From Brevundimonas poindexterae (GTDB lineage Bacteria > Pseudomonadota > Alphaproteobacteria > Caulobacterales > Caulobacteraceae): a DNA stretch of 64,000 bases. The notes below the pieces were generated by a model. The model saw nothing but the letters and a program-made list of their open reading frames with translations. It made no database searches and was not told where the DNA came from. Of this stretch, positions 56,893 to 64,000 are shown piece after piece; position 1 is the first letter of the stretch, and the number at the start of each line of letters is the position of its first letter. The translations under genes were made by a program, and so were the position numbers. The DNA lies in assembly GCF_020524625.1 (NCBI RefSeq), contig NZ_JAIVLL010000003.1:1-64000 (forward strand), written 5' to 3'.

Positions 56893-59165
56893 GCCGCCTG
56901 ACGCGCCTGTTCGGGAAGCTGGGTGACGGTCTCGATCAGCTCGGCCGCGTCGAAGGGCTTGGCCAGATGGCGGTCGGCGCCGGCGGCCTGGGCGGCGGCC
57001 ACGTGTTCGGCCAGGGCGTTGGCGGTCAGCATGACAACCGGGGTGCGCTCGCGGCCGTCGCTGGCCTCGATTGACCGGATTTCCCGCGTGGCAGTCAGGC
57101 CGTCCATCACCGGCATCTGCATATCCATCAGGACGATATCGAACCGGTCCTCGCGATAGGCGTCGACGGCCTGCTGACCGTTTTCGACCAGAACCATGCG
57201 GGCGCCGACCTGGGACAGGATCAGCTCGACCACCTTGCGGTTGGTGGGATGGTCGTCGGCGACCAGAATGTTCAGACCCTCGCGGCTTTCGGCCATCGGG
57301 GCCGCAGGCGCCTCGTCCACCGGCGCGGCGACCCGCTTGAGCGGGACCGACAGCATGAAGCAGGCGCCGCCGCCGGGCTCGCTCTCGCAGTCGAGAGTGC
57401 CGCCCATCATTTCCGCCAGCTGGCGGCAGATGGCGAGGCCGAGGCCCGAGCCCCCGAACTGGCGGGTGATACCGCCGTCGGCCTGTTCGAAGCGGCTGAA
57501 CAGCCTATCGCGGGTGGCCGCGTCGAAGCCGATGCCGGTGTCCGAGACCGCCAGCCTCAGGGTCTCGCGACCGCTGGCTTCCACGCCCGCGCCGATCGTC
57601 AGCTGGACCATGCCATCGGCGGTGAACTTCACGGCATTGGACACAAGGTTGGTCAGGATCTGCTTCAGCCGGACTACATCGCCCTCGATCCAGCGGGGGC
57701 AGTCTTCGGCGATCTCGACCATGTACTGCAGGCCCTTCTCGCGGGCGCTTTCGGCGTAGAGCTGGGCGGCTTCCTCGACCGCCTGATGCAGGTCCATGGG
57801 TTCGGGCGTCAGCTGCAGTCGTCCGGATTCGACCCGGGCGAGGTCGAGGATGTCGCTAAGCAGGATCTGGAGCGTGCGGCCCGAGGCGTCGATCAGCTTG
57901 AGCATATTGCGCTGCTCTTCGCTGAGGTCGGTGTGCGACAGGGCCTGGGCCACGCCGATGACGCCATTCAGGGGCGTGCGGATCTCGTGGCTCATATTGG
58001 CGAGGAACTGGCTCTTGGCGGCATTGGCCGCCTCGGCGGCGTCGCGCGCCTCGGCGAGGGCCTGGGCGTCGCGCTTCAGCTCGGTGATGTCATTGACCGC
58101 CGTGACGATCCCGCCGGCGGCCGTCATCCGGTCCTGGACGCGCAGCCAGCGATTGCCGGCGATGGGCTGTTCCAGGGTGTTGGACAGGCTCTTGCGCGCC
58201 TCAATGCGACTGGCGATCCACTCTTCCTCGCGTCCGATGGCCTCCTGGTAGAGGCCCTCGGAAATGCCGATCTCGAGGATCTGGCGGAAGGTCATGCCCC
58301 GCTCGAGTTTGGAGCAAAGCTCCGGGTTCACCTCGGCGTAGCGGGCATTCCACAGGACCAGCCGGTCCTGGGAGTCGTAGAAGCCGAGGCCGTCGGGCAT
58401 GGCGTCGATGGCTTCACGCAACTGGCGCAGCGCGCTGGTGCGCGACCAGTAGGTCAGTCCGGTTGAGGCCGCCGCCGCCACGACCAGAACACCGATGGCC
58501 GCGGCGATCACGCCCAGCACCTCAATTCCGTAATAGGCGGTGCCCTCGACGGCGAGCGACGGGTCCGGGGTGATGGTGGAGGCGCCCATGGCGATGAAGT
58601 GGAGCGCGCTGACGGCGAGGGTGCCGGTAAAAGCTGCGCCCAGGGTGAATTTCCAGCCGCCCCGGGAATGCAGCCAGCCTGCCAGGGTGGCGAACACCAT
58701 ACTGGTCAGCAGGGCGGTAGCGACCAGGGCCGGGTCCCAGCTCAGGGTACCCGGCATACGCAGGGCCGACATGCCCACGAAATGCATGGCGGCCACGCCG
58801 CAGATGCCGAACAGACCGGCGAGGATGCGCGCGGCAAGGGTGCTCTTGCCGGCCAGGGCGATCAGGGCAGTGCCGGACGCGGCCCCCAGGGCGAGGGCGA
58901 GCGAGGCGAAGGTCAGGCCCATGTCATAGGCCAGAGGAATACCGGGATCGTAGCCGAGCATGCTGGTGAAGTGGGTGGTCCAGACCGCCAGTCCGCCCGT
59001 CACCACGGCGCCGGCACCGAACGCCAGCCGCGTCTGACCGCGTGACCGGCGCGCGCGCTCATACAGCGACATCGCCGTCATGAGGCCCCCCAGACAGACG
59101 GTGGCCGCAAGAGCGACCATCACCCAGTGGTGCTGGGTCGTCAGACAGAGCAGTACGGTATTCAC
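56889..59165 (-). CDS. Hybrid sensor histidine kinase with MHYT domain
   Basis: A 758-residue inner-membrane kinase. Residues 1-240 are an MHYT sensor with seven helices and repeated THFTSM/MHFVGMSALRM/LHFIAMGAS motifs (proposed to bind copper or sense O2/NO); then a PAS (about 250-360), HisKA with ANMSHEIRTPLNG (His near 390), HATPase with DTGIGF and GSGLGLAI, and a C-terminal receiver with LMDMQMPVMDG (Asp). No separate regulator adjoins. A sensory role in motility or cell cycle is only a guess. Confidence 0.93.
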   Translation of the reverse strand: MNTVLLCLTTQHHWVMVALAATVCLGGLMTAMSLYERARRSRGQTRLAFGAGAVVTGGLAVWTTHFTSMLGYDPGIPLAYDMGLTFASLALALGAASGTALIALAGKSTLAARILAGLFGICGVAAMHFVGMSALRMPGTLSWDPALVATALLTSMVFATLAGWLHSRGGWKFTLGAAFTGTLAVSALHFIAMGASTITPDPSLAVEGTAYYGIEVLGVIAAAIGVLVVAAAASTGLTYWSRTSALRQLREAIDAMPDGLGFYDSQDRLVLWNARYAEVNPELCSKLERGMTFRQILEIGISEGLYQEAIGREEEWIASRIEARKSLSNTLEQPIAGNRWLRVQDRMTAAGGIVTAVNDITELKRDAQALAEARDAAEAANAAKSQFLANMSHEIRTPLNGVIGVAQALSHTDLSEEQRNMLKLIDASGRTLQILLSDILDLARVESGRLQLTPEPMDLHQAVEEAAQLYAESAREKGLQYMVEIAEDCPRWIEGDVVRLKQILTNLVSNAVKFTADGMVQLTIGAGVEASGRETLRLAVSDTGIGFDAATRDRLFSRFEQADGGITRQFGGSGLGLAICRQLAEMMGGTLDCESEPGGGACFMLSVPLKRVAAPVDEAPAAPMAESREGLNILVADDHPTNRKVVELILSQVGARMVLVENGQQAVDAYREDRFDIVLMDMQMPVMDGLTATREIRSIEASDGRERTPVVMLTANALAEHVAAAQAAGADRHLAKPFDAAELIETVTQLPEQARQAA

Positions 59166-59291
59166 GTAGACGCCATTCCCCTATTCGCGGGAGAAGCTAG
59201 GCCGGAGTCGTGAATATTCCGTGCGTTCGGGCAATTCCCGCAGCGCCAAAGGCTGTCTTGCGGATTTCACACTTCCCGCGCATCACAGGGC

Positions 59292-60701
59292 ATGCCTGAC
59301 GTCCAGACCTCTTCGCCCGTCGTGCCGTCGCCCGGGTCGCGCCTGTGGACGGCGGGGGCGTCCGGGGGTCTCGCAGTGCTGATCCTGCTGGCGCTGGCAG
59401 TCTACGATCCGGCCCATGCGGCGCCGCTGATCGGTGGTGCGCTGCTGGTGGCGGTTACCACCTGGCTGGTCGCCAATCAGAGGCCCGTCATGCCGGAAGG
59501 GAATGAGGATTCGGACGGGGGCACCCGTGACGAGACCCGGCCGGCCGGTCAGATTGCCCTGCTCGAAGAGGTGTTCGAAACCGTCAGCGACCCGCTGCTG
59601 GTCGTGCGGGGCGGGGAGCCCGACGACATGGCCGGGCGCCGGGTTGTGCTGGCCAACCGGGCAGCGCGAGACCTGCTGCGCATCCCGCGCGAGGGGGCGA
59701 TTCTGGTTTCGGTGCTGCGTGATCCGACCCTGCTGGAAGCCGTGGACGAGGCCCTGTTCGGCGGGGTCAGCCGCGAGACCAATTTCGACTCGGGCGGGGT
59801 GCAGGCCCGGCACTGGCGGGCGATGACCCGGCCGCTGCCGGCCTCGGCGACCGAGACGCTGGCGCTGGTGCGGTTGCGCGACGAGACCGATGTGCGGCGC
59901 ATGGAGCTGATGCGGGTCGATTTCCTCGCCAATGCAAGCCACGAGCTGAGGACGCCGCTGGCCTCGTTGTCGGGCTTCATCGAGACGTTGAAGGGCCATG
60001 CGCGCGAGGACTCGGTCGCCCGCGATCGCTTCCTGGACATCATGGCGGCGCAGGCCGAACGGATGTCGCGGCTGGTCGCGGACCTGCTGTCGCTGAGTCG
60101 GATAGAGCTGAACGAGCACGTGCCGCCGTCGGGGCATCTGGATCTGGGCCGGGCGACGACGGATGTGGTGGACGCGCTGAGCGTGCTGACCCAGCAGCAG
60201 GGGGTCGAGATCGCGGTGGCCGCACCGGACGACGCCGTCCGCATCCGTGGCGAGCGCGACGAGATCGTTCAGGTGATCCAGAACCTGATCGACAATGCGA
60301 TCAAATATTCGCCGCGCGACGGCCGGATCGAGGTGGACATCCGCACGGGCCTGTCGCCCGCAGAGGCGGCCGCGTCGCGCATGACGGGGGCCGCGCGCCT
60401 GCCGCTTCTGACGCCGGACCGGGGCGAGGACCTGACCTATGCCGCCGTGACGGTGCGCGACCACGGGCCGGGCATGTCACGCGAGCACCTGCCGCGCCTG
60501 ACCGAGCGATTCTATAGGGTCGAGGGTCAAAAGAGCGGCGAGCGGCCCGGTACGGGGCTGGGTCTGGCGATCGTCAAACACATTGTGAACCGGCATCGCG
60601 GCGGGCTGGTCGTGGAGAGCATACCGGGTGAGGGCGCGGCCTTTACCGCCTTCTTTCCCCTGTCGAATCGCACGGCTGTGACAGAACCTCTGACGGTGTA
60701 A
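59292..60701 (+). CDS. phoR: Phosphate regulon sensor kinase PhoR
   Basis: A 469-residue kinase with two N-terminal helices (about 17-37 and 45-62), a PAS-like region (90-200), HisKA with FLANASHELRTPLASLSG (His near 222) and HATPase with DNAIKYSP, DHGPGM and TGLGLAIV. It phosphorylates PhoB under low phosphate and is held off by PstSCAB-PhoU. The gene order phoR-pstC-pstA-pstB matches Caulobacter. pstS is not adjacent. Confidence 0.93.
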   Translation: MPDVQTSSPVVPSPGSRLWTAGASGGLAVLILLALAVYDPAHAAPLIGGALLVAVTTWLVANQRPVMPEGNEDSDGGTRDETRPAGQIALLEEVFETVSDPLLVVRGGEPDDMAGRRVVLANRAARDLLRIPREGAILVSVLRDPTLLEAVDEALFGGVSRETNFDSGGVQARHWRAMTRPLPASATETLALVRLRDETDVRRMELMRVDFLANASHELRTPLASLSGFIETLKGHAREDSVARDRFLDIMAAQAERMSRLVADLLSLSRIELNEHVPPSGHLDLGRATTDVVDALSVLTQQQGVEIAVAAPDDAVRIRGERDEIVQVIQNLIDNAIKYSPRDGRIEVDIRTGLSPAEAAASRMTGAARLPLLTPDRGEDLTYAAVTVRDHGPGMSREHLPRLTERFYRVEGQKSGERPGTGLGLAIVKHIVNRHRGGLVVESIPGEGAAFTAFFPLSNRTAVTEPLTV

Positions 60702-60706
60702 CCGAA

Positions 60707-60724
60707 CTGTCATGGACCCGTCGT
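60707..60724 (+). promoter_or_regulatory. Candidate Pho box upstream of pstC
   Basis: CTGTCAT-GGAC-CCGTCGT fits the two-half PhoB box (CTGTCAT repeated with a four-base spacer). Just upstream, within the last codons of phoR, are weaker half-sites CTGTGAC and CTCTGACGG at 11-bp-like spacing, so PhoB may bind as tandem dimers. Confidence 0.6.
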
Positions 60725-60808
60725 AATCCGCTGACCAATCGCGGGCAGGGTCCGCGCACTTTCATGGTGGCCCGCACGGCGACCTGATTCCCCGTATCGC
60801 GGACCTCG

Positions 60809-62251
60809 ATGACCCTGACCGTCCTTCTGATCGTGATCCTGCTGGCGGCGGCGGCCTTTGTGCTGGGCCGGCGCCGGGCGGCGCGTCGGGCCGAGGCCCT
60901 GACCGGGCGGGCCCGGGCCCATTCGCGCCCGGTGCAGCACGGGGCCTATGCGATGATCTGGGTCGCGGCACCGGCCCTGTTCGTGCTGATCGCCCTGTCG
61001 ATCCTGTCCGGCCCGATTTCGCACCAGCTGATCCAGACCGGTCAGCCCGAGGCCGTCGAGCGCCTTGAAGGCTTCCGCAAGAATGCCTTCGTCGCCGACG
61101 CGGCGCGGGTCGCTGACGGAGAGCCGGCCCAGGCCATCTGGGAGCCCGAGGTCGCCCAGCACCTGGCCCCCGAAGGCGCCCGGGCCGCCCGCATACAAAC
61201 GACCCTGATGTGGGCCGGTGTGGTCGGGGCCCTGCTGGCGGGACTGGTCGGCGGTCTGGTCGCCTTCATGCGGATCCGTCCGGACTTCCGTGCGCGCAAC
61301 CGGGTCGAGGGCTGGATCGTGGGGTTGCTGCTGGTCTGTTCGGCCATCGCCATCCTGACGACCATCGGCATCATTGCCTCGCTGCTGATCGATGCGACGC
61401 GCTTCTTCTCGGCCGTGCCGCTGCCGGAGTTCCTGTTCGGCACCCAGTGGAGCCCGCAGACTGCCATCCGCGCCGACCAGGTGGGCTCGACCGGGGCGTT
61501 CGGCGCCCTTCCGCTGTTCGCCGGGACCTTCCTGATCATGCTGATCGCCATGGCCGTGGCCGCGCCGGTCGGCCTGTTTGCGGCCATCTATCTGTCGGAA
61601 TACGCCGGGGCCGCCAGCCGCGCGATCATCAAGCCGGTTCTGGAGATTCTGGCCGGGGTGCCGACCGTGGTCTACGGCTTCTTTGCCGCGCTGACGGTGG
61701 GGCCGGCCTTCCGCGAGGGCTTCAACACCCTGGGGCGCTGGCTGGTCGGTGGACCGCTGGACGGGCTGGGGCAGTATCTGATGCTGGTCCAGAACCAGAT
61801 GGCGCTGGTCGCCGGGGCCGTCATGGGCATCATGCTGATCCCGTTCGTCTCGTCCCTGTCCGACGACATCCTGAATGCCGTGCCGCAGTCGCTGCGCGAC
61901 GGCTCCTATGCCATGGGGGCCACCAAGTCGGAGACCGTCAGCCGGGTGCTGATGCCCGCCGCCCTGCCGGGGGTGGCCGGTGCGCTGCTGCTGGCCATGT
62001 CGCGCGCCATCGGCGAGACGATGATCGTGACCATGGCCGCAGGTCTGGCCGCGCGGCTGACGCTCAATCCCCTGGACACGGTCACCACGGTGACGGTGCA
62101 GATCGTGACCCTGCTGACCGGGGACCAGGAGTTCAACTCGACCAAGACGCTGGCCGCTTTCGGCCTGGGCCTGACCCTGTTCGTGGTCACCCTGGCGCTG
62201 AACGTCATCGCCCAGCGCATCGTCCAGACGTATCGGCAGCAGTATGACTGA
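60809..62251 (+). CDS. pstC: Phosphate ABC transporter permease PstC
   Basis: A 480-residue permease, larger than E. coli PstC (about 320). The extra part is at the N-terminus and in a periplasmic stretch (residues 55-130). The permease core includes LAAIYLSEYAG-like (FAAIYLSEYAGAASRAIIKPVLEIL) and SDDILNAVPQSLRDGSYAMGATKSE (EAA loop). It overlaps pstA by eight bases. Confidence 0.95.
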   Translation: MTLTVLLIVILLAAAAFVLGRRRAARRAEALTGRARAHSRPVQHGAYAMIWVAAPALFVLIALSILSGPISHQLIQTGQPEAVERLEGFRKNAFVADAARVADGEPAQAIWEPEVAQHLAPEGARAARIQTTLMWAGVVGALLAGLVGGLVAFMRIRPDFRARNRVEGWIVGLLLVCSAIAILTTIGIIASLLIDATRFFSAVPLPEFLFGTQWSPQTAIRADQVGSTGAFGALPLFAGTFLIMLIAMAVAAPVGLFAAIYLSEYAGAASRAIIKPVLEILAGVPTVVYGFFAALTVGPAFREGFNTLGRWLVGGPLDGLGQYLMLVQNQMALVAGAVMGIMLIPFVSSLSDDILNAVPQSLRDGSYAMGATKSETVSRVLMPAALPGVAGALLLAMSRAIGETMIVTMAAGLAARLTLNPLDTVTTVTVQIVTLLTGDQEFNSTKTLAAFGLGLTLFVVTLALNVIAQRIVQTYRQQYD

Positions 62252-63533
62252 GACCCGTGACGCCCTGGCGGCGACCCGTCTGGAGCGGCTGAGAGGCGGG
62301 CTGAAGCGCCGCTATGCCCGCGAGATGCGGTTCCGCATGTACGGCATCCTGGCCATCGCCGTGGCCGTGGCCTTCCTCGCGCTGCTGCTGGGCCGGATCG
62401 TGGAGCAGGGACACACTGCCTTCTATGCCCACGAGGTGTCGGTGCCGGTCTATCTGGACCCGGCCAAGATCGATCCGTCCTATCCGCAGGGCACCAATTT
62501 CGAGCAGATGGTCGCCGAGCAGCAACTGGCGACGCAGGGCCTGAGCGGCGATGCCGCCGGGCCGATGGCCGCCGAGATGCGCGGCCTGTTCTCGTCCGAG
62601 CTGAAGTTCCAGGTCGCCGAGCAGGTGGCTGCCGATCCGTCGCTGATCGGGCAGACGGTGACCTTCGACGTGCCTGTGTCGGATGACGCCGACCTGTTCT
62701 TCAAGGGCAAGATTTCGCGCGACACGCCGTCGGAGCAACGCCGCCTGACCGACCGCCAGATCGGCTGGCTGGACCAGATGGAAGACGCCGGCCGGGTGCA
62801 CAGCCACTTCAACGCCCGCCTGTTCACCAGCGGGGACTCGACCGAGGCGGAGCTGGCCGGGGTGCTGGGGGCCGTGGTCGGTTCGGCCCTGATGCTGATG
62901 GTGACGGCCCTGCTGGCCATTCCGGTCGGCGTTGCGGCGGCGGTCTATCTGGAAGAGTTCGCGCCCCGGAACCGGCTGAGCGCCCTGATCGAGGTCAACA
63001 TCAACAACTTGGCCGCCGTGCCGTCGATCGTCTACGGCCTGCTGGGTCTGGCGCTGTTCATCAACTGGATGCACCTGCCGCGGTCGTCGCCGCTGGTGGG
63101 GGGTCTGGTGCTGGCGCTGATGGCCCTGCCGACCATCATCATCGCCACCCGCTCGTCGCTGAAGGCGGTGCCGCCGTCGATCCGCGAGGCGGCCCTGGCC
63201 ATGGGGGCGAGCCGCACCCAGACGGTGTTCCAGCACGTCCTGCCGCTCGCCCTGCCGGGCGTCATGACCGGCGCGATCATCTCGCTGGCGCACGCGCTGG
63301 GCGAGACCGCGCCCCTGCTGCTGATCGGCATGGTCAGCTTCATTCCGGGTGTCGCCAGCTCGATCACCGAGCCGAGCGGCGCCCTGCCGTCCCTCATCTA
63401 CATCTGGGAGAATGCCTCGGAGCGCGCGTTCCACGAACGGACCGCCGCGGCCATCATGGTTCTCCTCGCCTTCATGATCGTGATGAACGCCGCCGCCATC
63501 CTGCTGCGGCGTCATTTCGAGCGCCGGTGGTAA
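62244..63533 (+). CDS. pstA: Phosphate ABC transporter permease PstA
   Basis: A 429-residue permease with the long N-terminal domain (DUF3333-like, residues 40-205) of alphaproteobacterial PstA, then the core with [35 protein letters not shown] and the EAA loop [16 protein letters not shown]. It passes phosphate through the inner membrane with PstC. Confidence 0.95.
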   Translation: MTETRDALAATRLERLRGGLKRRYAREMRFRMYGILAIAVAVAFLALLLGRIVEQGHTAFYAHEVSVPVYLDPAKIDPSYPQGTNFEQMVAEQQLATQGLSGDAAGPMAAEMRGLFSSELKFQVAEQVAADPSLIGQTVTFDVPVSDDADLFFKGKISRDTPSEQRRLTDRQIGWLDQMEDAGRVHSHFNARLFTSGDSTEAELAGVLGAVVGSALMLMVTALLAIPVGVAAAVYLEEFAPRNRLSALIEVNINNLAAVPSIVYGLLGLALFINWMHLPRSSPLVGGLVLALMALPTIIIATRSSLKAVPPSIREAALAMGASRTQTVFQHVLPLALPGVMTGAIISLAHALGETAPLLLIGMVSFIPGVASSITEPSGALPSLIYIWENASERAFHERTAAAIMVLLAFMIVMNAAAILLRRHFERRW

Positions 63534-63537
63534 ACGC

Positions 63538-64000
63538 ATGAAACAGACGATCTATCGCTCGCAGGACGGACTGGAAGGGGGCGCGCCCGCCGCCGGGGTG
63601 CCGGCCGAACTGGCCGCCGCCGCCCAGGCCGCCACCGACCCCAAGGGCGCCGCGCCCGTCGGCCCGACCAAGATCGCCGCGCGCGACGTGTCGGTCTTCT
63701 ATGGTGACAAGCAGGCGCTGTTCGACGTCAGCCTGGACATTCCGGACAAGACGGTCACCGCGCTGATCGGCCCGTCGGGCTGTGGCAAGTCGACCTTCCT
63801 GCGCACCATGAACCGGATGAACGACACCATCGCCGGCGCCAAGGTGACGGGCCGGATCGAGATGGACGGCGAGGACATCAACGCCCGCTCGCTGGACCCG
63901 GTGCTGCTGCGCGCCCGCGTCGGCATGGTGTTCCAGAAGCCCAACCCCTTCCCGAAGTCGATCTTCGAGAACGTCGCCTATGGCCCGCGCATCCACGGCC
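63538..64000 (+). CDS. pstB: Phosphate ABC transporter ATP-binding protein PstB (partial, runs off window)
   Basis: The first 154 codons of PstB. After an unusual N-terminal 45-residue Ala/Gly/Pro-rich extension come [21 protein letters not shown], Walker [10 protein letters not shown] and the Q-loop [15 protein letters not shown]; the end is cut at 64000. It starts four bases after pstA stops. Confidence 0.93.
   Translation, partial: MKQTIYRSQDGLEGGAPAAGVPAELAAAAQAATDPKGAAPVGPTKIAARDVSVFYGDKQALFDVSLDIPDKTVTALIGPSGCGKSTFLRTMNRMNDTIAGAKVTGRIEMDGEDINARSLDPVLLRARVGMVFQKPNPFPKSIFENVAYGPRIHG

Overview
The window is a 64-kb piece of high-GC alphaproteobacterial chromosome, most likely from the Caulobacterales and probably Brevundimonas-like. 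This is inferred from gene content: a GapR nucleoid protein, a TipF-like degenerate EAL protein, the order phoR-pstC-pstA-pstB, a split F0 gene block (atpI-atpB-atpE-atpF'-atpF), DUF2093, DUF3035, DUF4139 and DUF6607 proteins, and a strong G/C preference at third codon positions. Almost all of it is core chromosome. I see no prophage, insertion sequence, tRNA, rRNA or CRISPR array.

Layout. 0.5-3.8 kb: two tandem secreted M28 peptidases. 3.8-7.4 kb (minus): a methionine-branch operon, metX - cystathionine gamma-synthase - homoserine dehydrogenase, chained by ATGA and TGATG overlaps behind an S-box (SAM-I) riboswitch. 7.4-10.7 kb (minus): a heme-type TonB receptor and a DUF6607 protein with a Fur-like site between them. 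10.8-16.1 kb: small lipoproteins, ychF, a PCu(A)C copper-binding lipoprotein and two tandem DUF4139 genes. 16.1-19.8 kb (minus): pth, rplY (L25), a poly-proline lipoprotein and prs. 20-25.6 kb (plus): bamD, recN and the F0 ATP synthase operon. 25.6-33.3 kb (minus): a DUF6789-like membrane protein, an SDR, the glycine cleavage operon (gcvT, gcvH, an embedded small membrane protein, gcvPA, gcvPB) behind a tandem glycine riboswitch, then adenine deaminase. 33.4-39.5 kb: argS, a secreted protein, ispH, a DUF3035 lipoprotein, lspA and an MltB-type transglycosylase. 39.7-40.6 kb (plus): rpmJ, gapR and a gene coupled to gapR that has no canonical start codon. 40.6-41.35 kb: a gene-free stretch rich in inverted repeats. 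41.35-47.5 kb (minus): ileS, ribF, a MaoC hydratase, a HAD phosphatase and a DUF559 nuclease. 47.6-55.5 kb: envelope and signalling genes (glycine-zipper lipoprotein, DUF2262 protein, tipF, SDR, LpxL-like acyltransferase, receiver protein, M23 protein, DUF2093, xseA). 55.6-64 kb: purD, an MHYT hybrid histidine kinase and phoR-pstC-pstA-pstB, with pstB cut by the window edge.

Most notable. A family of roughly 140-155 bp palindromic elements occurs three times. One copy lies in frame inside ileS and adds about 48 residues to an essential enzyme, as Rickettsia palindromic elements do. A second copy supplies the last dozen codons and the stop of a DUF559 (Vsr-fold) nuclease gene. A third lies in the gene-free stretch after gapR. 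Other points are the SAM-I riboswitch in an alphaproteobacterium, the orphan membrane protein inside the gcv operon, the M23 protein with Cys in place of a zinc-ligand His, and the CTG-start candidate gene after gapR.
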